A stretch of DNA of 64,000 nt, from assembly GCA_022605405.1 (NCBI GenBank), contig JABYQQ010000004.1:1178001-1242000 (forward strand), written 5' to 3'. The position numbers were made by a program, and so were the translations under genes. Source of the stretch: Earliella scabrosa (lineage: Eukaryota; Basidiomycota; Agaricomycetes; Polyporales; Polyporaceae). Under the pieces are notes generated by a model. It searched no databases, had not been told where the DNA came from, and saw nothing but the letters and a program-made list of their open reading frames with translations. Below, piece after piece: positions 34,244-46,860 of the stretch. Within the stretch, counting starts at the first letter, position 1. Every line of letters starts with the position of its first letter.

Positions 34244-35612
34244 ATGCCAGTACCGAAACATATCTTCAACCAAATCAAAGCAATAATCCCACCCCTCAAT
34301 GGCACTCTGCACAAGGGTCAATCAGGACGCGTCGGTGTTCTAGGAGGAGCGTTAGAGTGAGTAATTCCTCGCGGGCTAGCAATAGACAGGTTCTGAGGAA
34401 GGTGTACCCAGCTACACTGGCGCTCCGTTCTTTGCGTCCATGTCGGCGTTGCGGATAGTGAGCTGTTCATACATGCTCTAGTAGTACCGAGCTGAGCTGA
34501 TATGCCCCCATTTTGCCCGTAGGGTGCTGATCTATCGCATGTCATCTGCTCGCCAACAGCCGCTGGTGCGATCAAGTCGTACTCTCCAGACCTCATCGTT
34601 CATCCAATCCTCAGGGAAGATCAGTGAGTGCCGGTCTCTCTCCAGACTCGTATACGTTGTTCTCACTGTAGGGCAGGTCTCCCGAGTCCGTGAAGTCCAC
34701 GCTATCCTCGCTCCTTTCGCGTCTACATGTCCTCATTGTTGGTCCGGGTCTTGGGCGCGAAGACTACATGATCAACTTCGCCAAGCTCGCGGTGAACATT
34801 GCCAAGGAGCAAGGCATGTATCTTGTGCTGGACGCCGACGCCCTTTGGATGATTGGTCAGGACCTCGCTCTCGTCAACGGATATCGTCGTGCAGTCCTCA
34901 CACCGAATGTGATGGAGTTCAAGCGGTTGAGCGAGAACGTCGTGAGCTCTTGGCCGTGTATCTTCATATCTCAGAGCACTGATCGGCACCGTATCAGAAA
35001 ATTGATCCGAGGACACCACCTGAAAAGCGTGCAATGATGATCTCGCGTGCGCTCGGCGGTGTCACTGTCCTGCAGAAAGGAGCAGAGGACATCATCTGCA
35101 CCAACACCGGAGAAGCAAGCAAGGAACAGGCAGAACTCAACCAGATTTCCGAGGGTGAAAGCACAGAAGAGCGCGTTGTGGTCGACGTTCCTGGTGGTTT
35201 TAAACGGTGCGGAGGACAAGGAGACATCCTCAGTGGCTCTGTCGGCACAGTCATGGCTTGGGGCAAGTGCTTCGAGAGTGGTGCCTTTGGGTAAGCGAGA
35301 GCCGTGTGATAGGTGATGGTGGACTTGTGCTAACTTAGTCTACAGGGATGGATCGATTCCCCCTTCGCGTATCCCGCTGCTCGCGGCGGTAGCCGGATCG
35401 ATGATCACTCGAACAGCATCTCGACGCGCATTCGCAAAGCAGGGACGAGGTATCTCACCTTGTTCCGGCACTTCTGTCACGAATCACTCACCTATATTCC
35501 AGGCGTTGTCACGCAGGACATGCTCCCCGAACTCGGCGGCGCGTTCGCAGAGATATTCGGTGACGGTGAAAAGGGATGGGGCGCGCCCGTCAAAGATGCG
35601 GGCAGGTTGTGA
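34244..35612 (+). CDS. ATP-dependent (S)-NAD(P)H-hydrate dehydratase (carbohydrate kinase-like)
   Basis: The start [20 protein letters not shown] is followed by the family glycine motif [15 protein letters not shown] (interrupted by an intron), then [16 protein letters not shown] and [20 protein letters not shown]. Later exons show [36 protein letters not shown] and the catalytic-site region [17 protein letters not shown], with the conserved G-x-G-D. The tail is [14 protein letters not shown]. The enzyme repairs hydrated NADH and NADPH using ATP or ADP, together with an epimerase that is not in this window. About six short introns are needed. The region around 34940-35030 is the least certain. 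Length (roughly 340 residues) fits the family. Confidence 0.87.
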
Positions 35613-36192
35613 TCATGGACGTGGAGGAGAGATTTGAAGTGCTGAATGCCCAAATGCCATGTACCATCAATCTAGTAGTTGTCGCATGGAGGTTGGGTCA
35701 TCTTGCGCAATCTCTAGTCGTTCCGAAACATCCCATATCGAACCATTCACGGGAATTGCCGTACGCAGGCGCTTCACTGCCACCTCACGTCCATAGACTA
35801 GACAGACCTGAGACTTCCGAACGCCTTGACACGCCAACTCAAGGTATTAGACGCAGCATGAACTGACATGATGTAGAAGACAAGCTGCTACTACTTTGAG
35901 GCTACTACTGTGAGTTCATGCAGATCCTTGCAACTCCTATCGTAATGTTGAACATGACGTGGCAACGTTCAGTGAAGAGGAGTGTAGTCAAAAGGCCACT
36001 CGGAAACGATACTGTTCTGAGAGGGCATAACTTTGTGGTGAGTAAGAGATACGCTGTCTTGAGAGTGGGGACTAATAGTTCCAAGAAAACATCATGGTCG
36101 GACATCCTCGAGTTACCATGACTGGCACAGTATCACCGATCCAAGAATGCGCGTGTCCCAGTGAAAACCAGACCGGCCTGCTGAGTTGGCCG
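35613..36192. other. Intergenic between two convergent genes
   Basis: Nothing beyond short frames is seen. It likely holds two 3' UTRs. Confidence 0.4.
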
Positions 36193-37789
36193 CTATCGCG
36201 GAGGTGCTCGAGGACCCATGACATACCGCTCAACCGCGGGAGTCCCCATCACCGGATGAAGCTGGCTGAAGGACCATGTCGAGGTAACCACATGAAGTCG
36301 TCCCTGCACGGCAATCGACGAACTTGAAGATCCCTCCCCGAAGTTCAGCCGCGTCGGCTCCCTAGCGAGGGGAAGGACAGGCTCCGGCGTCTCCGCGGGG
36401 GGCTCTTCCGTGGGCGAGTAAAACTCTTCCGGCGAGTCGATCCTGCAGTTCGACCGGATGCCCTCGGACAGCTCGATCTCGTAGAGGGCCATCGCCGCCA
36501 CGGACAGCTTATCGGTCAGAGAGTGTGTGGTCCGGTCGCTCTTCGGGACGTCGATTGTCCCGCCGTTTGGCAGCATCAACCGTACGCAATCCTCTGGTGG
36601 ACCCTCGTCTTCATCTGCACACTGGTCCTCGCCTGTGCCTCCTGCATCCCCCTCGACCTTCGGCACCTCCACGGCAGCGTAATCCATCGAGAACGGGGCT
36701 CCTCCGGGGAACGCCCCCGGCATCGTGTATGTGTCTTCAAACCGTCTAACCTTCGAGCTGGAGGACGCGTTGCTGTGGGGTGGACTCCCAACAGCTAAAC
36801 CGTGCCATGCGGAGGGAGCCGCATTCCCCAGTGTCGCGTCCGTAGGAAGTGGGAGGGACCGTCGCTCAGTCCTCGTGAGTCGAATCGGAATTGTCGCTGC
36901 GCTGATATTCTCCTTATCATTGTTCCAGAACGCGGGTTGGGCTCCGCTCAAGAAGGCGGGAGCCTTGCTGGGGTGAACATCGGAGCGGCTGGATACGGAC
37001 ATGCTCTGAGGATGCGAGTATATGGGCCATGTTGGCCTTCTAGGGACACCGAGACTCGCAAGAAGGTCATGACCCATCGGAGCCAGCTGAGGCAGTGCGG
37101 GAAGAGGTTTCCTCGTTGATGGCTTCGAATGATTGAGCTGCTCGGGTAGCGCTAGTGGAACCAAAGGCTCTCGCTGAGTGTTGAGGCCAGAGGTTGTCGG
37201 TAGACAAGAAGGGGGCAAGGGAAGTCCCGGAGGGAAACGAGGGACGATTCGCTGTTGTCAGGAGGTAAGCCCTGTGCGCTGATATATCTGGAAAGTAAAC
37301 ATCTCACCGGTTGTTCCGTGCTGCTCGTCTCATACAGAGAGCCGCTATGATAGGTCGCGAAGTAACTCTGGCCACCCGGTTGTGGCTCGGGAGGAGGCGG
37401 GGGTGTCGTCTCCCTTCGCAGGCCCTGGAATCTACGCTCGACCTCTCTTTGCTTATCCTGAAATTGTTCCAATGTGATCTCTACAGGCCTCTGCTCATGT
37501 GGTTAGCCAGACGATGTTGAATCTGGGTCAGTACTATGGACCGTGCAGGAGCAGAAGTTCAACTCACATGACGTCTTGCCTTCTGGTTCAACCAGTCCAT
37601 GAAATCAGCATTATCCTCCTCTTTCCAACTGAGGACGTTCCAGGACGCCCCAGCACGCGATCTCTCTCCACTGAATTCGCCAAGGTTTCGAAAGGGATTG
37701 CTGCCAGTGTTTCGCCCGGTGGTTAGGGAGAGCGCGTTGTATCCCAAACCCAACCTGTCGGTATGCTTTTGTTCATTATTAGAAGCCAT
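36193..37789 (-). CDS. Hypothetical protein, three exons
   Basis: Exons 37789-37568, 37490-37308 and 37251-36193 all join at phase 0 and give 487 residues starting MASNNEQKHTDRLGLGYNAL. The first exon has SWNVLSWKEEDNADFMDWLN. The second has a coiled segment LEQFQDKQREVERRFQGLRR and a poly-Pro run. The third is Pro/Ser-rich with DNDKENIS-like acidic parts. Near the C-terminus a more ordered segment reads DCVRLMLPNGGTIDVPKSDR then LTDKLSVAAMALYEIELSEG, which might be a small folded unit. No family is recognised. The phase-0 reconstruction over GT/AG introns with branch-like CTGAC makes the gene model firm even though the function is not. Confidence 0.65.
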
Positions 37790-38687
37790 GAGCATAGATC
37801 CCGAATGAGGATAAGTGGTGAGCGGAAGGGAAGCGGTGGTTGGACGAATGGTTGTGGTAGGAGACGAGAACGAGGGTGCCTGAGCGCCTCGCGATCGCGT
37901 TGCCGTTTATGAGCGCAATAGGTCACATGTCCGCGTCGCTGGCCAGTGGCTCATGTCTGAGTCTCAATTAAGTATCTCAGGCGAGGACGACGTCACGGCC
38001 TTTGTCAATGTCAATCGGTGTTCTTCTTGAGTTCAAGTTGCTGCTAAGCTCGTTGAATGATGTCACTTCGGACGGGTCGTTCTATTGGTAGACGGGTACT
38101 CCGCCTTACGTGTCTAGGATGATTTCTAGTGGCCACTGCATGAAGCTGGTGGAATTTCCCAACAATTTCCGGGATATCTGTCGAGGCTGTCGCTGCCACT
38201 AAGATCGACACTGAGTTGCTCGATACGGTTACTACTACTTAATCTGAGAAGACCATGATGCCTACTAAGGTTCATCATTTGAGTTCGAACACAGCATAGC
38301 CGGTGCTGTACTGGTGCGTAAGGTAAGTGCGCCCTTTATATTACACAGCAGGATGCGAAGGAGCAGGAGAGGAGGAGGCTGAGGGGGAGGAACCTGTCTA
38401 GTCACCACGCTGCTCAGCGGCGCTGCCAGACTCGGCGTTGTGTCGCAATTTGCCGAAAGGCGCTCAAGTGGTGTTGTGGCGTGGGTGTCCCAGGGGTGTC
38501 CCTTGAACTTCAACTCGTCGTTGCCACCTCCTCTCACGACTAACATCAAGTCTTCATAGGGTACAGGTACGGCGCAATATCCACGACTCAGCTTCTTGTG
38601 TATTTGACCAACTGTCTTTGTTGTCATGATGCTCTCGCCTACGTCTCACATCGCGCCGCGACGCTGATCGACGTGTGGCACAGACCG
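37790..38687. other. Intergenic before the BTB array
   Basis: A minus-strand frame of 120 codons at 38265-38627 (MTTKTVGQIHKKLSRGYCAV) could be a short gene divergent from the first BTB gene, but it has no support beyond length. Otherwise nothing is seen. Confidence 0.35.
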
Positions 38688-40354
38688 ATGACCACGTCGC
38701 AGAAAGCCGCCCCCCCTTTCGACCAGGATACCGCCGACGTGATCCTCCGGTCATCCGACGCTGTAGACTACTATGTCCACAGCGTTATACTCGCACAGGC
38801 GTCCCCCTTCTTCCGCGCTATGTTCACCCTACCGCAGCCGGAGGGTAGCGATAACACGCTCCCCATTGTCGACTGCGAGGAAACGAGCAACGTTCTCCAA
38901 TCGTTACTCACTATCTGTTATCCGATCCTGAAACCAAGTTCCCGACCGTTCGAAGAACTCGAGCCAACCATACGCGCGGCACAGAAGTATGAGATGGAGC
39001 TACCGATCGAATACCTGAAGAGCCATCTCCGCAACACCATATCGATCTTCAATAGACCAAGCAACCTTCAGGTATGGGTTGCTGCATGCCGCCTACACTT
39101 GGAAGACATCGCACAGCATGCGGCTATCTCCATATCATCCTCCTGTTCGTTGGAAACAGTCGACGCTTCCCAGCTGGATGGCGTCACTGCGGCGAACTTC
39201 TTCCGCCTCCGCGAATATTGCCTCCAGTACCGACGGTCCACTAGCCCGTTGACTCCCCTGCTTTCACCTCCTCCTGTGTCTGAGTCCCAAACCATGGCCC
39301 CCAGTGACTCCGACACTTGTCCCTGTGTCCTCAACGGCGACGACCCTGATTCCTTCTCAAGCACCGTACCATTCCCCGACCTGATCTGTCGTTCATCTGA
39401 TGGGCGGGATTTCCTCGCTCACAGAGCTGTGCTCGCTATGGCATCATCAGTACTGCGCGATAGATTGGCTGCGACCGCGCCGCCAGTATCTTCCCACCAT
39501 TCTCCCGCCACATCCGCCTTGTCAGTCCTTTGCTTCGACGAGAAGAGGGAGGTTTTCATACAGTTCTTGGACATCTGCTGCTACCTCCGCCTCGATACGA
39601 TGCCCTCGAATCCCACTATGTTGGCCGCTCTTATTGCAGCGGCCCACAAGTACGACATCGACCATGCTACCAAACTCTTACGTCCTCCATGGGAAGCTGC
39701 TGCACAGACGGAGCCTATCCGCGCGTACTACGCTGCAGCATCCCTGGGCCTTTCGGAATATGCGCAGGCGGTCCTACCGGTGCTCCTCCGTAAACCATCA
39801 AGCATATTCCATGAGTACGTTCCAGAGATGGAGAGCGCTCCGGCTGTGGCGTTTCAGCGGTTGTTCGCCTACTATAAGGCGTGCAACACGGCGGTGGGGG
39901 AGGAGATTGCGAAGGTGAAGGAAGAACACCCAGAGCCCCTTACCTATCCGTCTGGTCTCGCATTTGGTATGCCGGCTCCCGCGAACCCGGCGACTCCCCA
40001 TGCGTTCTCCGCCTTTGGCGTATCTCAAACGAGCCGGCCCGCGCCCCCGCCGGAACCGAGGTGGTTCCTCCACACTTTCCTATCCAGGATCTCCCAGTCA
40101 AATGCACATGGTCCTGCGGGACAGGTGCAAGAGGCCAATGCCATATTGCACGAATACCTTCAATGGCGCAATGCCGGGAAGCCTAATTTTCCTGATTATC
40201 AAGAGGAGGGAAAGGTGGTCATCGAACTCGCTCAGACCTTGCCACAAAGGCTAGATCGGGTTCTCACAGCGGTACGGGCTCTCATTGTTGCCTGTTCCAA
40301 GTTCCGCTTCCCGCTCTGACGCTGTCGTCATGACAGGTTAGCCCACAAGTCTGA
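38688..40354 (+). CDS. Double BTB/POZ-like protein, array member 1
   Basis: The start at 38688 gives MTTSQKAAPPFDQDTADVIL. BTB 1 spans roughly residues 8-110: D-x-x-A-D-V-I-L-R-S-S-D, then YYVHSVILAQASPFFRAMF and LPQPEG. BTB 2 is near residues 228-325 (PDLICRSSDGRDFLAHRAVL). The protein then carries the family segment VPEMESAPAVAFQRLFAYYK. In BTB proteins this fold mediates dimerisation and often CUL3 binding. That role here is inference. The frame stays open to 40319, but a donor at 40272 and acceptor at 40336 (65 bases) lead to a last exon VSPQV-stop at 40337-40354, matching the other copies. Unlike its relatives it lacks the C-terminal C-x-x-C. Confidence 0.82.
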
Positions 40355-40705
40355 CAGAACTTGAATACAGTTACGTCGGTGTATTCTCATGCCGGTTTGC
40401 AGGATGTGCAAGGTCGGTGCACACTCGCCTTACGATGTATATATTGAATGATGCTGAATTCTGAAATGCCCCTTGGTAGTATGCATGGTCACCGTTCTCA
40501 AGTGTCTTCTCAAGCTTGACGCGTATACTTCTATGATCATGATCGATCTGTCACTGACTCGCGGACAGTGTATGTACATTCTGTGCGGCTTGCATAAACT
40601 GAGGCACGATGCGGCAGATACGAAGGGTAAGAGTACTGATAGCTATATACGTACGTATTGGTAGCTACGGTACTAGCAGCCATTGCCAATATGACATTGT
40701 CGTTC
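40355..40705. other. Convergent 3' spacer
   Basis: 350 bases between convergent array members 1 and 2. No gene is seen. Confidence 0.4.
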
Positions 40706-42494
40706 TCATATCTCGACATCAACCTAGTACAGGAAGAATATCGACGGTCAGTGTTCGCTGAAGTACAAATGGGCGTAGTTCGTGGCTCACCTTGTCTATA
40801 GCATCAGAAATAGCTTGTGGCAGCGTGGATCCTAGCTGCGCAAAGGCGTCTACAAGTGACTTGCACTGCGACGTCGTACAAGACGGCCACACATTGTACG
40901 AACTGCTCCTTTTGAATAGATCGCCTGTTGATACCTCCCAACTCCTCGCAGGTCCAAGATTCTCCGCCTGATCTTTCATGGTCCGGAGAACAGTGGTCAT
41001 CCACGATTGGTCAGGGAGTGAAGCGCTGTAGGACGAGTTGTAGGAATAACCGGAATGATAGTGTGAGTGTGAGTGTGTATGGTTTGAAAGGCTGGCCGTC
41101 TTCGAGTTCCATTCAATAGCCGCATTCTCAAATGCAACGCTGACAGCGAGCGCGCTGTTGGCGTAGTATACCAGGAGGCGATGGTACACGAGGGCAGGTG
41201 CGGCCTCCATGCAAGAGACATAAAGACCGTCCAGAGGCTTCTCAAGCACCGCCTTCGCAGCGTTGCGCGCGTTTGATGTGAGATCATGGCGCACCGCAAC
41301 GAAGTACGCCTCGAGAGGCTGCTTTTCCATCATCTCGTCCCAATGTCTCCGTGCCGCGCGAAGGACCTTGTGCATCCCATGCTTGTCAGCGGCCACCATC
41401 ACGGAGGCCAAGGAGGACAGGTCAGACGGAAGACCTTCTTCGCCCTCGTAGCACACTTGGAGCAACATTCTCAACGTTGCAAGCTTCAGGTCGAGATCGA
41501 TGACAGGAAGTGTTTGAGAGTGCAGTCCCCCGCGGTGATGACCCGTTGGTCGCACTTCCGTGGTCGGGTCACTCGGAGGTGACATCGGGATCGACATCGG
41601 CTTCAGAGGGAAGGAATGCATGTCGAGAACGATGCGATGAGCCTGAATGCATGTTCCATCACGACACTTCACTGCAACATCGGGATGTGGTTTAGAAGGC
41701 GGTTTATAGGAAGTGATAGGGTGTTTGGAAATGCTGAGCGACGGTCTGGAGCCTGAGGATCCCCAGGCGTGTGGAAGTTTGGCATCCTCTGGCTGAAACG
41801 CCTCCATAAATCCTGATAGCAGTGTCGAGGTAAGATGGGGAAAGGGTGAGGGATGCAGCAACTTCATCGACAGTTCGTCGCTCAACGAACGGATGAATTC
41901 CCGGAGACGGAAATAGTCACCCGCCAGTACACCCTCCAGTGTCTGCAACCCGGTCTCCGCTAACATGGTCTTGAGGAGCTCCAAGCGCGTCTTGCTATCA
42001 GTCCCACGGCTACGTATCTCCGATGCGGCCTTGTGTGCGACGTCTTCGAGCCCGACGCGGGCAGCCACAGCCCAGACTTTAAGAGGAGCTTGTGGTACGA
42101 TGGCCAAAAGGTCCTTAGTGAGCAGGGCGACCGGCCACTCCATCTCATACTTCAACGCTGCGGTGAGCACGGGGACGATGTCATCCAATCCGCCCAGTTC
42201 GTGCTTGTTGATTGGGTAGCAGAGACGTAAGAGTTGCTCGAGCGGCTTACTGTCCTCCGCAATGTCTACGACAGGACGTGGATCGGCCAGGGTCCCTTCT
42301 TCGACTCGAGAGGGAGGTTGGGGAAGAGTGAACATGTCTGAAAAGATCGGGGACGCTTGAGAGAGGATGTGACTGTGCACGAAGAAGTCAACACCATCTG
42401 GGGTGCGCAGACATATATCTGCAGAGGGCTGGTTGAACGGATGATCTGCAACAGTCGTTGCTGAGGAGATTGAGGCAGTGCCAGGCGTAGACAT
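40706..42494 (-). CDS. Double BTB/POZ-like protein, array member 2
   Basis: The start at 42494 (MSTPGTASISSATTVADHPF) is preferred to an upstream in-frame ATG at 42689, because BTB 1 begins soon after it: PSADICLRTPDGVDFFVHSH, ILSQASPIFSDMFTLPQPP. BTB 2 lies near residues 265-370 (HPDVAVKCRDGTCIQAHRIV). The C-terminal region has SYNVWPSCTTSQCKSLVDAF, a variant of the C-x-x-C segment seen in other copies. Exon 1 ends at 40791; a 67-base intron (40790-40724) leads to a last exon VDVEI-stop (40723-40706). About 573 residues. A Ser/His/Tyr-rich stretch (NHTHSHSHYHSGYSYNSSYS) is private to this copy. It is convergent with member 1. Confidence 0.83.
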
Positions 42495-43038
42495 GATGGA
42501 AGGGTGACACCGACTAGGGGGTGGATTGTAGAAGAGACGCAGATATTGACTCTCGGAGCTGCTCTTTGACTCGGACCCAGAGTCGAACCTGGGAGCTACC
42601 GCAGCACAACTTGCAGTACTGGATGCTCGGCGCTTTCCCAGCCGCCTCATGTCCTCAGCGTGGCATTTCTCAATGCCAGTTGAACGCAACCCTTGCCACT
42701 TCTGCAGCTATGTACTGATGGTGCAGGTCGACAGGTTGAGCTGCAATTGTCGACGTCGTGACGACTCGCAAGAACAGTTGTCGGTGAGCACCTTCCTGCA
42801 CCTTGCTGTCAATCAGCCGGAACTTGCACTGATTGCGAGCTACTCGCACCGACTCCTGCGTGGTGACTTGGCGAAGCGAAGAAGCGGCCTGTAGTAGCCT
42901 GTAGGCAATGAGATCAGAGGATGTATGATCATCGACGAAACTGAATTACATGGATGCCCGAGCACGATATATATCAACTAGTGACCCGTACTACACAGTT
43001 CGATATGTTCTTAGACGCGGTACAGAACACAAAGAGCT
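42495..43038. other. Intergenic, no gene supported
   Basis: Promoter region of array member 2 and 3' flank of member 3. Short frames only. Confidence 0.4.
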
Positions 43039-44665
43039 TCAGGAGGACAACGGGGCGGGCGACGGCGGAGCGCCCAGAGACATCCACTGCAGTGCGACCT
43101 AGGGATATATGTCAGTTGTCAACAGAGAGCCACTGACGAGTACTACTCACATTCTTCTCCAAAGATTCGATCTTCTCAGCGACGTACTTGCTGAACCGGA
43201 TCAGCAAGAATATGCCTTGGACGTCCATGCAGTAACCGCATGAGTAGCCCGGGTCCTGCGTCGCCTCCAGCACATTCTGCAGGAGCTGGTCCTTCATGAC
43301 GGACTTGCTCCGCGGCCACGCCTCCTCCGCGATCCGGGTCATGTACATGTCGTACCAGCATGGCGTGCGCGGGCTCGCGCTGTACGCCCGCCGGCAGCAA
43401 CTCCGGAGCTGCGTGAGCATGTCCGGCTCGATCCAGTCCCCTGTTTCGAAGATGGAGCGAACCGCGGCGCGGCAGCGGCGGTGATACTCCAGCAGGCGGT
43501 AGAAGCAGCCTGCGGAGACCCCGACGGCGTCGAGCTCTGAGACGGAGGTTCGCATGAGCTCGGTGCGTAGCGTGCGCTTCGCTGCTGCTACTGCGAGCTC
43601 GCGCATGCCGAAATGACATGCGAGAGCGTAGAGGGTGACCGGATCCTCTGACGCGACGTCCTTGCGCATGTTCATGGCCGCGCGCAGAACTTGGGAGGCG
43701 CGGTGCATCTCGTACTTTTCTGCCGCCGTGAGCGCCGCGCTGATGTCGTGGAGATCCTCTAGGCGCGGTTCTAGGGTGGGGTAAGACAGTTGCAGGAGTA
43801 TGGAAAGGATGCGACTGGGTTCGGATACGTTGATGGTTACAGGTGCAGACGCAGGCAAATCATTCGCTCTGTCATAGAGAGGCGGAGAGGAGAGTTGGAG
43901 GATGTGTTTGAACACTCGGAACTCGACCCCGTCAGAGGACACGAGGCCAATCTCGGCCTCGGCCATGTCGAAAGGATGCGAGGCGATCTTGGGGTCGACC
44001 GATAGCTCGGGTAGCTCAAGCGTGAGCTCACCAATGGAAGGAGTAGAGGTGACGGGCGGGTCGTCCCTGCCATCTCGATGGACGGTGAATCTGAAGCGTT
44101 CACGGACTCTGCCGCGACGCTCGCAATAGGAAAGAAGTCGATGGTACGCGCCGATGGTTGTCTCCTCCAAGTCCTCCACATATCGGTCCTGCGCCTTCTG
44201 TTTGAATACCTCCTTCGCGGCGGCACTCGCTTCCTCCTCCAGGCTGAACCGACATGCGACGCAGTACACTCGCAAGGGGTCTGCAGCTGCGAGCGCAAGG
44301 AGCTTGCGTTTGGTGATCTTGATGGCCTCGGACATCTGGTATTTCATCGCAGCCTCCAATGTTGAACGCACCTCTCCGATCGTGTCCAAGACTGGGTCGT
44401 CCACAGGATAACAGAGGCGAAACAGCCTCTCCAACACGTCACTAGACTCCGACACTTCAATTATTGGAGTTCCACCGGGCTGCGTGGTATGCGGCCCTTG
44501 ATGATAAGATGTCGCTGCCGGCTGGGGAAGACTGAGCATATCTTTGAAAAAATCCGAGGCTAGCGAGAGGATAACTCTGTGCAGTCTAAAGACAACGCCA
44601 TCGGAAGAGCAAATAGTGATGTCCGCTGTGGAGTCATTGAATGGAGGGGAAGCTATCGAGGACAT
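43039..44665 (-). CDS. Double BTB/POZ-like protein, array member 3
   Basis: The start at 44665 gives MSSIASPPFNDSTADITICS, directly opening BTB 1 (VVFRLHRVILSLASDFFKDM, LSLPQPAAT). BTB 2 starts near residue 227 (ASHPFDMAEAEIGLVSSDGV). The C-terminal region has the features of this subgroup: a Cys/Arg-rich segment LRSCCRRAYSAS, PCWYDMYMTRIAEEAWPR, then DPGYSCGYCMDVQGIFLLIR and FSKYVAEKIESLEKN. A 52-base intron (43150-43099) separates a last exon VALQWMSLGAPP... that stops at 43039. About 524 residues. An in-frame upstream extension to 44803 has no domain support. Confidence 0.84.
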
Positions 44666-44900
44666 CAATGGGGTACAGAGAGGATACGTTGCAAGTCCAG
44701 CGCACAGCTCAGCCTCTGTGAACGCGCGCTCGGCTATTGCCGCTTTTCCACATACAGTATATTCGTGAACCAAGTAGCGCGGCAGAAGCCCTGGGGAGAG
44801 CACGTAAGTATGTAGTATTCGTTGTACACGAATCGAACATTAATGATTGACGATACACACGCTCAGACGTGCCGATTGCACCGAGATTCATTGGCCCAAC

Positions 44901-46576
44901 TTATGCATTCACCACCAGCTCCGCTACACTGGAATCTGAGCTCGAACATGCGCCATTCACCGGCCAGACCATTGCGACCTGAGGCCATCTAAATCAGCAT
45001 AGTAATAAACGAAGGAGATAGGTTCAAATGAGCCCGGTTTTACCTGATGTTCCATATGGGTAATGCTATCTGCCGCATACCGAGCAAATGCCAACAGTGT
45101 GTTCGTGCCTCCTCGTGACGTCGTGCAGCTATGGCACCCGCTCATGGAAACCAAGGCGTTCGTGAGCAGATCGTCTTGCAAAGCCGCCGCCGAGTCCGGA
45201 AGTTCGATTTTTGATAGGCTGTTCATGTATGAATTGTACCAGCACGGCTTAGTAGTGAAGTAACCACGTCGACAGGAGTGGGATAGCTTGTCCGCCCATT
45301 CGGCATTGAGCCACTCCGTGTTGTCGAAGATCCTGCGGACCACTGTAACGCAGCGTCGACGATAATCGAGCAGACGGAAAAGGTATCCGGCAGTTATGTC
45401 CACGTTATTGAGTCTCGGTTGCAAGGTGCTCGTTAAGTCCTTCCGTAGGGTGTAGCGGGCCGCAGTAAGCGCGAGCTCTCGCATATCGTGATAGCATGCG
45501 ATGGCATAGAGGATCAAGGCATCGTCATGAGAGAACTTGTCACGCTCCCTAACGAGGACGTCTTCGAGATAGTGGATTGCCTTCTTCATCTTGTACTTCT
45601 TCGCCGCGACCAGGGCAGAGTGTATCTCCACCAGGTCTGTCAAGGGCGCGTCGCGAGCAGCGAAGGGGTTAATGATAGAGAGGATGATGGAGATGATACA
45701 TCCCGGCTCGGTGACAACGACGCAGGCCGCGTCGGGACTCTCCAACAGCTGGGACCAGAGCACTGGGGAAGAGTGCCTGAGGATGACTCGGTACAAGTGA
45801 AACTCTGCCCCGTCGCATGAATACACGACCACGTCAGTGTCGTCTGCGTCAGTTGGATAGGTGGTGACGACGGACAGGGATGCCGTGGCTGACTTCATCG
45901 AGAGGGAAGGTGCGAAAGAAGTGATTGTGGCGGCAGGGTGGTTCACCTTGGTGGACTCGGATCGATTCCCATGACCGTGACAGAAGAAACCGGGATCGGG
46001 GACGAAGTTGGGGGACGAGCAGTAGTAGAGCAGACGATGGTATGCACCTATGGGTATCTCCTCCAGCTCCTCCACGTACGTGTTCTGCACCATCTGCTCC
46101 CTGACTGCCGTCGCTGCAGCCTGCGCTTCCTCGGCCAGCGATAACTTGCACGCGATCGCGTACACGCGGAGCGATGCCGAGGGGATAAGTTCTCTGAGCC
46201 TTCGCCGTGCTATTTGGATGGCTTTTCGTAGGTCGTACTTCAGCGCAGCAGTGAGGACCGCGCGTACTTCCTCGATCGTTTCCAGAGAAGGGTCATCAAG
46301 GGGGTAACAGAGGCGGAAGAGTTTGTTCAAGACAACACTGGGCTCGGAGGCGCGAATCACAGGGGGCCCATCCACTGTGTCCGCTCTTCCAAATCCATCG
46401 TCGTCCACCTTCAAAGAGATAGAAGATGGCTGTGGTAGTCCAAACATGTCTTTGAAAAAATCGGATGCGAGAGCGAGGATGACCTTGTGCAGTTTCAAGA
46501 CTACGTTGTCGGACGAGCACACAACGATGTCAGCCGAGGGATCGTTGAATGCCTCGTCAGTGGAGTGTGACAACAT
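44901..46576 (-). CDS. Double BTB/POZ-like protein, array member 4
   Basis: Starts MLSHSTDEAFNDPSADIVVC at 46576. BTB 1 (VVLKLHKVILALASDFFKDM, FGLPQPSS) is followed by the linker PLDDPSLETIEEVRAVLTAA found in all members of this subgroup. BTB 2 lies near residue 242 (TDVVVYSCDGAEFHLYRVIL). The C-terminal region has LSHSCRRGYFTTKPCWYNSY and GCHSCTTSRGGTNTLLAFAR. The frame is open to 44957, but a 65-base intron (45043-44979) gives a last exon VAMVWPVNGACSSS... with stop at 44901, in line with the other copies. About 536 residues. It reads in the same direction as members 3 and 5. Confidence 0.83.
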
Positions 46577-46860
46577 CTATCCCGAGTAGCAGAAGACCTG
46601 GCTATGTCTCCAAGAAACAGGAGAGAGAGGAGATTGAGGAGACGCGCATCGCGGACAGGGTGTGGAAGCCACGAGGGCCGAGGCCGTTCCGCAATCGGCC
46701 CGGTTAGCCGCATGGGGAGGAAGCACGAGAGGTCGTCGCTCGGAACTGTTGGACTTCAAAGCTTCAACTTTCAAGGACATTCCCTCTGAACTGGCAGTCC
46801 AGGAAACAAGTGCATTAATAGTATCAATTGGGAACATACGTGATACAATGTGGGAGATCG

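Noticed and set aside
46577..46860. Long C-terminal extension of BTB member 5
   Set aside because: It has no counterpart in relatives and follows a good GT-AG intron whose next exon (VAF-stop) fits the family pattern.
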